Position numbers and translations under genes: made by a program. The notes under the pieces were generated by a model, which saw only the letters and a list, made by a program, of their open reading frames with translations, had not been told where the DNA came from and did not search any database. Below, piece by piece: positions 53,051 to 62,249 of a stretch of DNA of 64,000 bases. Position 1 is the stretch's first letter. The number at the start of each line of letters is the position of its first letter. Source of the DNA: Lachnotalea sp041821265 (GTDB lineage: Bacteria > Bacillota > Clostridia > Lachnospirales > Lachnospiraceae); assembly GCA_041821265.1 (NCBI GenBank), contig JBGUEQ010000026.1, positions 1-64,000 on the forward strand, given 5' to 3'.

Positions 53051-53650
53051 ATGCCAATTTTCTTTATTGTTGTTTTATTTACTGCTTGGTTCGCTTTTGC
53101 TAGAAGCAGAACAACCTCTCATCAATCAAAAAGTGCTGATAATTTCTGGGAAATGGAATCCAATGCCAATAATACCAGAAAAACTTCACTAGAGTGTTTA
53201 GATTATATTACAATTCCATTAAATTTAATAGAATTATCAACTTATTCAAATGATTCTTCTTTACTAGAGTATGGTGCATCTCTAGAATTATTAACTACTA
53301 AAAAAATAGTAAATCTTACGGGCATCAATAATACTGATTTAAAACTCAAATATGGTAGTGCAAACCTTACTCTTCTTACTGAATATGACCAGAATTTCAC
53401 CAAGTTAGCCCAGACGCTAAACAAATTGGGCAGTAGATTAAATGAGCTAGGCAATACACACTCTGCAATTATGGTATTGGAGTATGCTGTAGATTGTGGT
53501 AGTGATATCAGTTCTACTTACAATTTGCTTTCTAACTTGTATCTAGTAACTGATCAGTCTGATAAGATTGATTCACTTATTAAATCGGCTAGTACTCTAA
53601 ATTCATTAATGAAAAATTCAATAATAAAAAAATTAGAAGCTCTTAAATAA
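53051..53650 (+). CDS. Membrane-anchored TPR-like protein of unknown function
   Basis: 199 residues. One N-terminal membrane helix (PIFFIVVLFTAWFAFARSR) and a cytoplasmic-looking helical region whose second half (GNTHSAIMVLEYAVDCG, SSTYNLLSNLYLV, and a final helix) has the period and small residues of two TPR-like repeats. Family not recognised. Start at ATG 53051 with AAAGGTGG at about 9 bases; the longer frame from 52985 has no site. Its last 8 bases overlap the end of the convergent DnaQ-like gene. Confidence 0.75.
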   Translation: MPIFFIVVLFTAWFAFARSRTTSHQSKSADNFWEMESNANNTRKTSLECLDYITIPLNLIELSTYSNDSSLLEYGASLELLTTKKIVNLTGINNTDLKLKYGSANLTLLTEYDQNFTKLAQTLNKLGSRLNELGNTHSAIMVLEYAVDCGSDISSTYNLLSNLYLVTDQSDKIDSLIKSASTLNSLMKNSIIKKLEALK

Positions 53651-54353
53651 TTCTTCCATGCTCTAATATAATACCATCTATAATTCTTGATGCTTCATTT
53701 TTTGTAAGGCTGTCTATTTGCACAGCTACGCTTATTTTATGATATTTTGTCAAATCATTCAAGTAATTTTTTTGTCTTGGTGTAATTGAGCCTTCTTTTT
53801 TCACTTGATAACTTAACCTATATGGATGAAAATCGCCTTCGTTTCCATCATAATATTCTTCTGCAAGTATCTGATATAAATCACTTGTTGCAAGTGCATC
53901 GCAGTAAGCACGATGTTTATCGACATGATCTATCTGATAATATTCGCACAAATATTCTAACGAACGTTTTTCTATATATGGAAGAAATTTTCGTGCAAGT
54001 TTTAGTGTATCAATTGCACTTTTTTCAAAATGTAATTGATTATTGATAGCACATTTTTTAACAAAACTATAATCAAATAATATATTATGTCCTAACAAAA
54101 TATAATCTTCACAAAATTCAAGCAATTCTTTTATTGCTATTTCAGTTTCTTCACCCTGTGACATCATCTCTTCTGTTATTCCGGTGAGATGAACAATTTC
54201 TTTTGATAAATGTGTTCTTGCATTTACCATCTTATCATAAGTATCTACAACTTTACCATTTATAATCTTTACAGCGCCAATTTCTAATATTTTTGCATAT
54301 TTAGGGTTTAGGCCTGTTGTTTCCAAATCTAATGCAATATATGAATTTATCAT
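53643..54353 (-). CDS. DnaQ-like 3'-5' exonuclease
   Basis: 236 residues. DEDDh exonuclease: YIALDLETTGLNPKYAKILE (Exo I, D and E), LGHNILFDYSFVKK (Exo II, D), and DHVDKHRAYCDALATSDLY (Exo III, H and D), residues 4-165. The C-terminal ~65 residues contain SYQVKKEGSITPRQKNYLN, an extension seen in PolC-like epsilon homologues. May proofread or process DNA/RNA ends. RBS AGGAAG. Confidence 0.93.
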   Translation of the reverse strand: MINSYIALDLETTGLNPKYAKILEIGAVKIINGKVVDTYDKMVNARTHLSKEIVHLTGITEEMMSQGEETEIAIKELLEFCEDYILLGHNILFDYSFVKKCAINNQLHFEKSAIDTLKLARKFLPYIEKRSLEYLCEYYQIDHVDKHRAYCDALATSDLYQILAEEYYDGNEGDFHPYRLSYQVKKEGSITPRQKNYLNDLTKYHKISVAVQIDSLTKNEASRIIDGIILEHGRII

Positions 54354-54432
54354 TGATTTCTTCCTCTTTATAATAACTCTTTATTATTAACTATTTTGGT
54401 AACTATTCAGTACCTTCATAGCTACAATTCTT

Positions 54433-55074
54433 TTACTTGATTTTCTTTATTTTCTTGTATTCTTTACAATATGCTTGTAAGAAACACTCTTCACATTTTG
54501 GATTACGTGCAAAACAAATGCTTCTCCCAAATGTTATAATTTGAATATTATATAAAATCCAGTGATCCTTTGGTAATACTTTCATTAACGCAAATTCAAT
54601 TTTTTCTGGATCGTCTTCTTTCGTTAATCCTAATCTCTTAGAAATTCTCTTCACATGAGTATCCACTACAATGCTAGGTTCCTCAAATATATTTCCTCTT
54701 ATTACATTTGCTGTCTTTCTTCCAACCCCTGCAAGATCTGTCAGCTCGTCAATTTCTCTTGGCACTTCGGAATTATACTTCTCTATTAATTTACGACTAC
54801 ATAAGATTATATTTTTCGCCTTGTTGTGATAGAATCCTGTTGATTTAATATCTTGTTCAAGTTCACTCAGATTTGCATTTGCAAATTTTTCTATACTATC
54901 ATACTTAACGAACAAATCTTTCGTCACAATATTTACTCTGGCATCTGTGCATTGTGCGCTCAACATAGTTGCAATCAAAAGTTGCCAAGCAGTCTCATGA
55001 TTTAAATAACACTTATATTCTCTTGTATACTGTTCATCTAGAAGCGCTAGTATTTCACCCGTTCGTTTTGTCAT
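54433..55074 (-). CDS. nth: Endonuclease III (DNA glycosylase/AP lyase)
   Basis: 213 residues, the usual size. It removes oxidised pyrimidines and nicks abasic sites. Helix-hairpin-helix LTDLAGVGRKTANVIRGN carries the catalytic Lys, VDTHVKRISKRLGL the catalytic Asp, and the [4Fe-4S] ligands are CFARNPKCEECFLQAYC (C-x6-C-x2-C-x5-C). The start overlaps the radical SAM gene stop as ATGA; GGTGAG lies 9 bases upstream. Confidence 0.97.
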   Translation of the reverse strand: MTKRTGEILALLDEQYTREYKCYLNHETAWQLLIATMLSAQCTDARVNIVTKDLFVKYDSIEKFANANLSELEQDIKSTGFYHNKAKNIILCSRKLIEKYNSEVPREIDELTDLAGVGRKTANVIRGNIFEEPSIVVDTHVKRISKRLGLTKEDDPEKIEFALMKVLPKDHWILYNIQIITFGRSICFARNPKCEECFLQAYCKEYKKIKKIK

Positions 55075-56804
55075 TCCAGCTCACCCACCATCTGTGTAAA
55101 GGCTTCGTATGTCAATGGGTTTCTCTTATTATAATCAAATAATATCATTACTTTACCGTCTGTTTTTGCATTGATGAAACCTTCACTTGAAAACACTTCA
55201 ACGTGCGTCATTTTACTTAATTGTTTATAATGAAACCCTTCATAGTCCGTTAAGTAATTTCTTTCTTCATCTTCCTGGATGTAAAACTCCTTAATAACTT
55301 CTTTGTACTCTGTTAAATCGGCTGCCCAAGAAGGTCTTGCCTTAAGATTTTCTCTTAAATATAAATCATATAGCAATAATTCCTTATATAATTCAATATT
55401 TTGCTTATCGTACTTCTCCGAAAATTCTAGCAAGATATCATACCTTGTCATTCTAGACTGACTTACACCAGAATACCCTCTTTCTTCATAGAAGTTTCCT
55501 AATAATTGAAAACAATCAAATGGTGATTCAAATACTTTGCTAAGCCACTTAACTGTATTTGTAAACTGCCTGCTGTTATAGTACAGTTCAACCATTTCCT
55601 CAACCTTCTTAATCGCAAGCAGTTCATCGTGATTTAGCCACTTGGTATACAATACTTCATAGACTGGATTTGTACGATAAATTATTCCATATTTATCCGC
55701 CCATTCATGCATATTAGAGCCTTTAAGAACTTTTAAGAAACCTAGTTGAAGCTGTTCTGGATTCAAACAATATACATCATTAAAAGATTTTCTAAAACTG
55801 TCATAGCCTTCATATGGAAGACCTGCTATTAGATCAAGATGTTGATGTATATTTCCCATACTATTTATCTTTTCTACAACATCCTTTAATGCATTAAAAT
55901 CCATAGCCCTATTAATTTCATGAATTGTAGAAATATTCGTTGATTGAACCCCAATTTCTAACTGAATTAGCCCTGGACGCATCCGTGACATGATTTCTAA
56001 ATCTTCCGCCTTAAGAAGATCGGCTCCTATCTCAAAGTGAAAATTAGTAATACCATTATCATTCTCTAATATATATCGCCATATCGCTCTTGAATGATTA
56101 GCATTACAATTGAATGTTCTGTCAACAAATTTCACCTGCGGTATTTTGTGGTTCATAAAATACTTAAGTTCCTTCTCTACCAATTCAAGACTACGAAACC
56201 TTACCCGTTTGTCAATTGACGAAAGACAATAACTACAAGAAAACGGACAACCTCTACTCGTTTCATAGTAAATAATCTTATTCTTAAACTTGTCCATATC
56301 CGAATAGCAAAACGGGATATCATCCATATTCATCAATTCTCTTGGTTCATTTGTTTCTATTTCATCATTATCATTTCTGAATAAAATTCCTTTTATACAA
56401 TCAAGCGCAATACTTTGATCAACATAATGAGTAGCTAACTCGCAAAAAGTCTTCTCCCCTTCCCCCACCATAACACCTTTTATCTGTGGAAATTTCTCTA
56501 GAAGCTCTAAGCTATCATAAGATACCTCTGGTCCACCTATCCAGATAGGTACATCAGGTAGTAACTTATTTAAATCTCCTACTAATTCTTTGATATAGTT
56601 AAAGTTCCAAATATAGCAAGAAAAAGCAATAACATCTGGTTTCTTTTTATATATTTCTTCTAAAATATATTCCACATAATGATTGATTGTAAACTCTGCA
56701 ATTTCGACTTCAGCTGAATACCTGCCAGCATAGGCGGCCAGATTATAGACTGCAAGGTTCGAGTGTATATATTTTGCATTGATAGCAACTAATAATATTT
56801 TCAT
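55071..56804 (-). CDS. B12-binding domain radical SAM protein
   Basis: 577 residues. The N-terminal cobalamin-binding-like domain (KILLVAINAKYIHSNLAVYN, then IWIGGPEVSYDSLELLEKFP) is followed by a radical SAM domain with the cluster motif CPFSCSYC in YYETSRGCPFSCSYCLSSID. A C-terminal region of about 150 residues is of the DUF4080 type. Reaction unknown; it could be a methyl- or methylthio-transferase. Start at ATG 56804 with GGAGG 5 bases upstream. Overlaps the nth start by 4 bases, so the two are coupled. Confidence 0.92.
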   Translation of the reverse strand: MKILLVAINAKYIHSNLAVYNLAAYAGRYSAEVEIAEFTINHYVEYILEEIYKKKPDVIAFSCYIWNFNYIKELVGDLNKLLPDVPIWIGGPEVSYDSLELLEKFPQIKGVMVGEGEKTFCELATHYVDQSIALDCIKGILFRNDNDEIETNEPRELMNMDDIPFCYSDMDKFKNKIIYYETSRGCPFSCSYCLSSIDKRVRFRSLELVEKELKYFMNHKIPQVKFVDRTFNCNANHSRAIWRYILENDNGITNFHFEIGADLLKAEDLEIMSRMRPGLIQLEIGVQSTNISTIHEINRAMDFNALKDVVEKINSMGNIHQHLDLIAGLPYEGYDSFRKSFNDVYCLNPEQLQLGFLKVLKGSNMHEWADKYGIIYRTNPVYEVLYTKWLNHDELLAIKKVEEMVELYYNSRQFTNTVKWLSKVFESPFDCFQLLGNFYEERGYSGVSQSRMTRYDILLEFSEKYDKQNIELYKELLLYDLYLRENLKARPSWAADLTEYKEVIKEFYIQEDEERNYLTDYEGFHYKQLSKMTHVEVFSSEGFINAKTDGKVMILFDYNKRNPLTYEAFTQMVGELE

Positions 56805-56805
56805 G

Positions 56806-56904
56806 CTTTCCTCCATCTGTGCGATTTTTACACGCACATATTGGTAGTTGTGAAAGGTTCACTTCACACTTTCCTCCATCTGTGCGATTTTTACACGCAC
56901 ATAT
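56806..56904. repeat. 36-bp direct repeat upstream of the radical SAM gene
   Basis: CTTTCCTCCATCTGTGCGAT plus the following 16 bases occur identically at 56806-56841 and 56869-56904, 63 bases apart. The proximal copy contains the gene's ribosome-binding site, so the distal copy carries a second, orphan GGAGG. Each copy includes TGTGCG/CGCACA arms. Confidence 0.9.
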
Positions 56905-57326
56905 GGGTTTCATTTAACGCTTATCTCTTTATAGACTTTGATTATATGTGAAAATGCTATAAAATACAACGCATATTTCGTTTACTCACTCTATACTACA
57001 CTTTACTTTTACTACTTTGATGGAACAATATGTATAATAATGTTATAATAAATATAAATAACTTCATAACTATGAAGATGCTGAATCGTTACATAAATTC
57101 GCTGATTCTATTACCGCGGTTCATGCTTGACTTAATTAAATTTCAACTATATAATTAGCTGAAATTAGTTATAATTTTTGAAAATTTATAAGAATTTGTA
57201 TCAAATTCTTATTACACTTGGTTTTTCTAAAATTAAAACCGATACAGATTAAAACAATCATTTGTATCAAGACTCTTTCACAAGCTTTTATACGTATGTG
57301 AATAAATCACACGAATGGAGGAAATT
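56905..57326. other. 420-base spacer upstream of the ArsR-type gene
   Basis: AT-rich. Contains two TATAAT-like sequences (57033-57038 and 57044-57049) without good -35 partners, and a perfect 7-bp hairpin CTTCATA-AC-TATGAAG (57062-57077). No gene seen. Confidence 0.5.
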
Positions 57327-58241
57327 ATGTTACACATCAAATCATTAGATGAGGGTCTCGATGTATTCAAGGCATTGGGTTCCGATATACGAATTGAAAT
57401 AATTAAACTTCTCCTTGAAAATAAAAATATGAATATGAACGAATTAGCTACCAAACTTAATATTACAAATGGTGCTCTCACTAGCCATATCAAGAAATTA
57501 GAAGATTGTAAAATTGTTGCAATCGCCAATGAGTCTACTGGTCATGGAAATCAAAAGATTTGTAAGGTTTACTTAGATAAAATTTTAATTGATCTAGAAA
57601 CCAGTGAAGCGTTTAAAAATATTTATGAATCCAGTATAAGCGTTGGTCATTATTCTGATTGTTTAGTGTATCCCACCTGTGGGCTTGCTTCCCCAACCTC
57701 ACTTATTGGACAGGTGGATGATCCCCGATATTTTTCACACCCAGACCGATATGATGCTAATATATTATGGCTCACGCACGGTTACGTAGAATATGTAATT
57801 CCTAACTTCATTCCTGCCTCACAAAAGATTGATGAGATTACCATTTCTGTAGAATTAAGTTCTGAGGCCCCAGGCACAAATAACGTATGGCCTAGCGAAA
57901 TCTATTTTCATATTAATAATAAATGTATTGGTAGTTGGACAAGCCCTGGTGATTTTGGAGATACAAAAGGAATCTTTTCTCCTGAATGGTGGTATTCGAA
58001 CTGGAATCAATATGGCATATTAAAGCTGTTAGTAATTAATAAAAGCGGAACCTTTATCGATGGTCTTAAAATTTCTGATGTTACAATTGATGAGTTTCAA
58101 TTTGATTATAGAAGTACCATAAAACTAAAACTTGAAGTTCCTGACACTACCAAGCACGTCGGAGGACTTACTATATTTGGAAAATCTTTTGGTAACTATA
58201 ATCAAGATATCAATGTTCGTATCAATTACAGCCCTATTTAA
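57327..58241 (+). CDS. ArsR-type regulator with a large C-terminal sensor-like domain
   Basis: 304 residues, three times a normal ArsR. The N-terminal winged helix (DEGLDVFKALGSDIRIEIIK, then MNELATKLNITNGALTSHI, residues about 8-75) is followed by ~220 residues with no standard domain. That part has GHYSDCLVYPTCGLASP with two cysteines, DDPRYFSHPDRYDANILW, and a beta-rich end (INNKCIGSWTSPGDFGD, LTIFGKSFGNYNQDI) that looks carbohydrate-binding-like. Similar long regulators occur in Gram-positive sugar-utilisation contexts, but here there is no operon. Start at ATG 57327 with GGAGG upstream; ATG 57315 lies inside that site's context. Confidence 0.85.
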   Translation: MLHIKSLDEGLDVFKALGSDIRIEIIKLLLENKNMNMNELATKLNITNGALTSHIKKLEDCKIVAIANESTGHGNQKICKVYLDKILIDLETSEAFKNIYESSISVGHYSDCLVYPTCGLASPTSLIGQVDDPRYFSHPDRYDANILWLTHGYVEYVIPNFIPASQKIDEITISVELSSEAPGTNNVWPSEIYFHINNKCIGSWTSPGDFGDTKGIFSPEWWYSNWNQYGILKLLVINKSGTFIDGLKISDVTIDEFQFDYRSTIKLKLEVPDTTKHVGGLTIFGKSFGNYNQDINVRINYSPI

Positions 58242-58274
58242 CAATATAACCATATTCACTTGAATTTATAAAAT

Positions 58275-58318
58275 GAAGTGCCATTTTGAAGTTAATACTT
58301 TAAAATGACACTTTTTTT
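58275..58318 (+). terminator. Terminator of the ArsR-type gene
   Basis: AAGTGCCATTTTGAAG ... CTTTAAAATGACACTT (16 bp with mismatches), then TTTTT, 33 bases after the stop. Confidence 0.8.
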
Positions 58319-58531
58319 GAAACAAAGTATTTAGTACAGACACTTTTTGAATTTTCTTGAATATACTTACAGTATAGCACATCGGATACCAACGTGTTGT
58401 GTTGCGCTAAGTTGTAACACGTTTAATTAAAACAAAACTTTTGCTATAAAATTTTAAATATGGATATGTAATGAATTCAAAACTAAGATGGTAATGAATG
58501 ATTACATAAATTCTATAGGAAGGATAAGTGT

Positions 58532-59509
58532 ATGATTAATTGGTATACAGTGTCATTTATAGTTCTTTTGGTATTTTTGATGATTATTACTACTATAAGT
58601 TTATTGCATAATAGAAAGCAAAAAAAATTTGTATTCTCTAGTGATACTGCTACTAAAATTAATAAACTAAACGCTGCTCTGACTCCAACTGGATTTACCT
58701 ATTCTCTTCCAGACGATATGTTTCACACAAGATGTGATGGGCCACAACGTGATTTTGGCTATTGTCACTTATACGATGAAGCAATGCCACTTCTTGGAAT
58801 GATTGTTGACTGCGAACCTATCTATTTTGATTATAACAATAAACATTGGTTAATTGAATTCTGGAAAGGTCAATATAGCATGGCAACCGGTGCACAAATC
58901 GGGGTATTTAACACCGCCAACGAACCTATCAACACACCTAGATTCAATGGTGTGTTTTATGAAAGCATTTCTGATGAAGAATGTTTCCCGATTGAATTTA
59001 CTCTTCGAAAAAATAAAAAAGATTTCATTTATAGTAAGGCAATGCAAGGGTTACTCACAGGATTTAAACTTGCCGAATTCTCCAATACGACCGCTTTAAC
59101 CCTCGATATTAAAATAATTTTCCCAAATAAAAAAATGTATTATGCTTTTTTAAATGGACTTAAAAATGCTGGGTACTCTAGCAAAGAATTTTCAGCACAT
59201 TTTAGGACTGTTAAAATTCGCTTTACAAAACCTCATACTACTCAACCAGTTTGTAGAACTCGTACGCAAGAAGCACTAATACAGCAAGGAAACGAAACTA
59301 ATTGTAAAACATATCACGATTTAACTTCTGACTACATGGATACTTTAGATAAACTAGAATTTTTAATGACTGCTTTTCCTGATCTATACGATAAGATTAT
59401 AAAAACATTTTATTCAAAGGAACAATATACTAGCTTTGAATTAATAGCCCCAATTCTCAAAAAATATAATAGTTTTAATCAATCATCCATAACTGCTGAT
59501 GAATCATAA
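58532..59509 (+). CDS. DUF4474-type protein with N-terminal membrane helix
   Basis: 325 residues. One membrane helix (SFIVLLVFLMIITTISLLH, residues 8-26), then a domain with CDGPQRDFGYCHLYDEAMPL, YNNKHWLIEFWKGQYSMATG and AQIGVFN, which I recognise as the DUF4474 pattern. Function unknown. RBS AGGAAGGA. The metallophosphoesterase gene follows after 60 bases on the same strand and may be co-transcribed. Confidence 0.82.
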   Translation: MINWYTVSFIVLLVFLMIITTISLLHNRKQKKFVFSSDTATKINKLNAALTPTGFTYSLPDDMFHTRCDGPQRDFGYCHLYDEAMPLLGMIVDCEPIYFDYNNKHWLIEFWKGQYSMATGAQIGVFNTANEPINTPRFNGVFYESISDEECFPIEFTLRKNKKDFIYSKAMQGLLTGFKLAEFSNTTALTLDIKIIFPNKKMYYAFLNGLKNAGYSSKEFSAHFRTVKIRFTKPHTTQPVCRTRTQEALIQQGNETNCKTYHDLTSDYMDTLDKLEFLMTAFPDLYDKIIKTFYSKEQYTSFELIAPILKKYNSFNQSSITADES

Positions 59510-59569
59510 CTATTAAGGTACTAAATAATTGCAATCTATCATGAATATCGTGAAATTAGGTGAGTTAAT

Positions 59570-60460
59570 ATGTTAACGAGTAAGAAGCTTCATCAAGTAT
59601 ATAACCACAGTCAAATACTTCCATATGATAATACTTCTAAATTTATTATATTTAGCGACTGCCACCGCGGTTTAGGAAACTCCTCCGATAATTTTCTAGC
59701 GAATCAAAATTTATTTTTTGCTGCTCTTAATCATTATTATAAAAACGAGTATACTTATATTGAAATTGGAGACGGCGATGAATTATGGGAAAATCGAAAT
59801 ATAGATGATATCATCCAAGTACACAGTGATGCTTTTTGGATGATGTCTAATTTCTATTATAACAATCGACTTTATTTTCTTTTTGGCAATCATGATATGG
59901 TTAAAAAAAATAAAGATTTTTGTAATAATAGCTTTTGTAATTTTTATAGTGAATGTAATCAATGTAATGTACCCTTATTTCCTGAAATCAAAATTCATGA
60001 AAGCATCATACTAAAAAACAGTTCAAACACCAACAAAATCTTTTTAGTACATGGTCATCAAGGCGATTTGATAAATGATACGTTATGGCTCCTTGGAAGA
60101 TGGCTTGTTCGCTATGTATGGAGACCTTTGGAATTAATAGGTTTTAATGCTCCAACTTACGCTGCCAAGACACATAAACATATGCTGAAAATCGAAAAAT
60201 CACTTTCCAAATTTGCAACCTCTACTAATACTATATTAATAGCGGGTCATACTCACCGACCTGCCTTTGCAAAGCCTGGAGCGCCTCCCTATTTCAATGA
60301 CGGAAGCTGTGTTCATCCGCGTTGCATAACAGGAATCGAAATTGCAAACAATACCATAAGCCTAGTAAAATGGTCTGTAAAACCAGATGATAAAAATATG
60401 TTGTATATCGCAAAAGATACGTTAGAAGGCCCAATAAATATTAATTTGTATTTTCAATAA
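59570..60460 (+). CDS. Metallophosphoesterase
   Basis: 296 residues with all calcineurin-like motifs: IFSDCHRGLGNSSDN, EIGDGDELWENR, LFGNHDMVKK, LVHGHQGD and IAGHTHRPAF. Two metal ions should bind. The substrate is unknown; relatives of this size include UDP-diacylglucosamine hydrolase-like and nucleic acid or phospho-ester enzymes. RBS AGGTGAG. Probably co-transcribed with the DUF4474 gene. Confidence 0.92.
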   Translation: MLTSKKLHQVYNHSQILPYDNTSKFIIFSDCHRGLGNSSDNFLANQNLFFAALNHYYKNEYTYIEIGDGDELWENRNIDDIIQVHSDAFWMMSNFYYNNRLYFLFGNHDMVKKNKDFCNNSFCNFYSECNQCNVPLFPEIKIHESIILKNSSNTNKIFLVHGHQGDLINDTLWLLGRWLVRYVWRPLELIGFNAPTYAAKTHKHMLKIEKSLSKFATSTNTILIAGHTHRPAFAKPGAPPYFNDGSCVHPRCITGIEIANNTISLVKWSVKPDDKNMLYIAKDTLEGPININLYFQ

Positions 60461-60496
60461 AATACGACTATACTATAACCTAATAGAAATAAAAAA

Positions 60497-60636
60497 ATGT
60501 CTGCTTGCAAACACTTTCGCGCCCGAGTGGATTGCGTAGCAATAAACTTTCTATCCACGAGGTGCGCATTTTGACACTATAAAACTCGGGTTTTTGCTTT
60601 GCAAAACACCTCGCGTTAGTGGGTTTTGAACAGTTA
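60497..60636. repeat. Intergenic repeat: family A copy 3 joined to family B copy 2
   Basis: 60497-60576 repeats the hairpin pair of 19360-19440 and 36121-36200 (TGTCTGC/GCAAACA; GTGGATTGC-gta-GCAAT ... ATCCAC). It is followed by TTTTGC-ttt-GCAAAA and a 38-base sequence (60599-60636) that matches 24159-24196 inverted. So two repeat types lie side by side here. Confidence 0.75.
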
Positions 60637-60678
60637 CAATTAAACTACAAATTTCTATAACATAATGAGGATATGAAT

Positions 60679-62079
60679 ATGAATAATACTGAATTGAGTC
60701 AAGAAGAAGCTTTTGATGTTTTCAACACATGTCAACGATTCTTTCATACACACAAAACCTATTCTATTTCGTTTCGAATGTCGCAGCTCGTGATATTGAA
60801 AAATGCAATTCGACGATATGAACGTTCTATTATTAAGGCACTGCAAAAAGATTTAGGTAAATCAAATTTTGAATCTTATTCGACTGAAGTTGGATTTGTT
60901 AAGAAAAATTTAAGTGATGCAATAAAGTATCTCCCCGCTTGGTCGAAGGATGTTTCAGTTAAAACACCTTTTTATTTACTTCCTGCCGAAAGCAAGAAAG
61001 TATATGAACCTTATGGAACGGTTCTAATTATGGCACCTTTTAATTATCCTTTTCAATTATTAATTGAGCCTTTAATCGGTGCTATTTGTGCAGGTAATTG
61101 CGTTGTTTTGAAACCTTCTGAGCTTGCACCTTGGACATCTATGATTATCACAAAGATGATCTCAGAAGTGTTTAATCCCAAATATATTCGCTGCATTGAA
61201 GGTGGTATTGGGACAAACCAAGCACTTCTTAACGTACCATTTAAGTACATTTTCTTTACCGGAAGTATCAATGTCGGCAAAATAGTTATGGAAGCCGCTG
61301 CTAAGAACCTAACTCCCGTAACCTTAGAGCTTGGCGGAAAAAGTCCCGCCCTTGTTGATGAGACTGCAAATATAAAGTGGGCGGCGAATCGTATTGTTTG
61401 GGGCAAATTTATGAATGCAGGGCAAACTTGTATCGCACCTGATTATGTACTAGCTCATTCCTCAGTTAAACAAGAACTAATGGAGGAGCTCGAAAAAAGT
61501 ATTGTGAATTTCTTTGGCGCAGACGAAGAATCAAGTGATTCCTACGGAAGAATTATTAATACTAGTCACTTTAACCGCTTATCCAACTTATTAGATGCAG
61601 ATGCAGACTATATCATTTATGGTGGTTCGCGTGACGTGAGGAAAAAATATATTCAGCCAACCTTACTTGATATTCCTAACCTAAATGTAGCTACGATGAA
61701 AGAAGAACTCTTTGGTCCTATTTTACCTATCCTAACTTACGAATCACTGGAAGAAGCCAAATCTATCATCGAAACAATACCAACCCCTTTGGCATTGTAC
61801 CTATTCACAACAAACAAACTAGTCAAAGATAATATTGTAAAACATACTTCTTCTGGTGGTGTATGCATCAATGATACGATTGAACATATTGTAAATCCAC
61901 ATCTTCCTTTTGGTGGTGTCGGAACTTCTGGCATGGGTTCTTACCATGGGAAGAAAAGCTTTATAACCTTTTCGCACCAGAAAAGTGTTTTTACACGCGT
62001 AGGAACCTTTGATATGAAATTCATGGCTCCACCATACACGAATTCTGGATTGAGAATATTAAAAACTATTTTTAAGTGA
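60679..62079 (+). CDS. Aldehyde dehydrogenase (class 3/ALDH3-like)
   Basis: 466 residues. Catalytic Cys in GQTCIAPDYV, general-base Glu in TLELGGKSPALV, and FFTGSINVGKIVMEAAAK for NAD binding. The length and pattern fit ALDH3-type enzymes such as YwdH or coniferyl-aldehyde dehydrogenase, which oxidise medium-chain or aromatic aldehydes; substrate not deducible. GAGG is 8 bases before ATG 60679 but only 2 before ATG 60673, so the later start is favoured. Confidence 0.93.
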   Translation: MNNTELSQEEAFDVFNTCQRFFHTHKTYSISFRMSQLVILKNAIRRYERSIIKALQKDLGKSNFESYSTEVGFVKKNLSDAIKYLPAWSKDVSVKTPFYLLPAESKKVYEPYGTVLIMAPFNYPFQLLIEPLIGAICAGNCVVLKPSELAPWTSMIITKMISEVFNPKYIRCIEGGIGTNQALLNVPFKYIFFTGSINVGKIVMEAAAKNLTPVTLELGGKSPALVDETANIKWAANRIVWGKFMNAGQTCIAPDYVLAHSSVKQELMEELEKSIVNFFGADEESSDSYGRIINTSHFNRLSNLLDADADYIIYGGSRDVRKKYIQPTLLDIPNLNVATMKEELFGPILPILTYESLEEAKSIIETIPTPLALYLFTTNKLVKDNIVKHTSSGGVCINDTIEHIVNPHLPFGGVGTSGMGSYHGKKSFITFSHQKSVFTRVGTFDMKFMAPPYTNSGLRILKTIFK

Positions 62080-62170
62080 TTTAGAATCTGATTAACTTGC
62101 ATAATACGGGTATTAAATAGATACCATTTTTGATTATTCATTTATCTGTTTCTAAGTGTAACTATAAAAG

Positions 62171-62208
62171 GCTGCTGTCGCACTAAATAAATTAGTGCAC
62201 AGCGCTTT
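62171..62208 (+). terminator. Terminator of the aldehyde dehydrogenase gene
   Basis: GCTGTCGCACTAA-ataaa-TTAGTGCACAGC, 12 bp with one mismatch, followed by GCTTTTT, about 90 bases after the stop. Confidence 0.8.
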
Positions 62209-62249
62209 TTACAATAAGTGAGTACTTTATATTTTGTTAGCAAAGCAAT

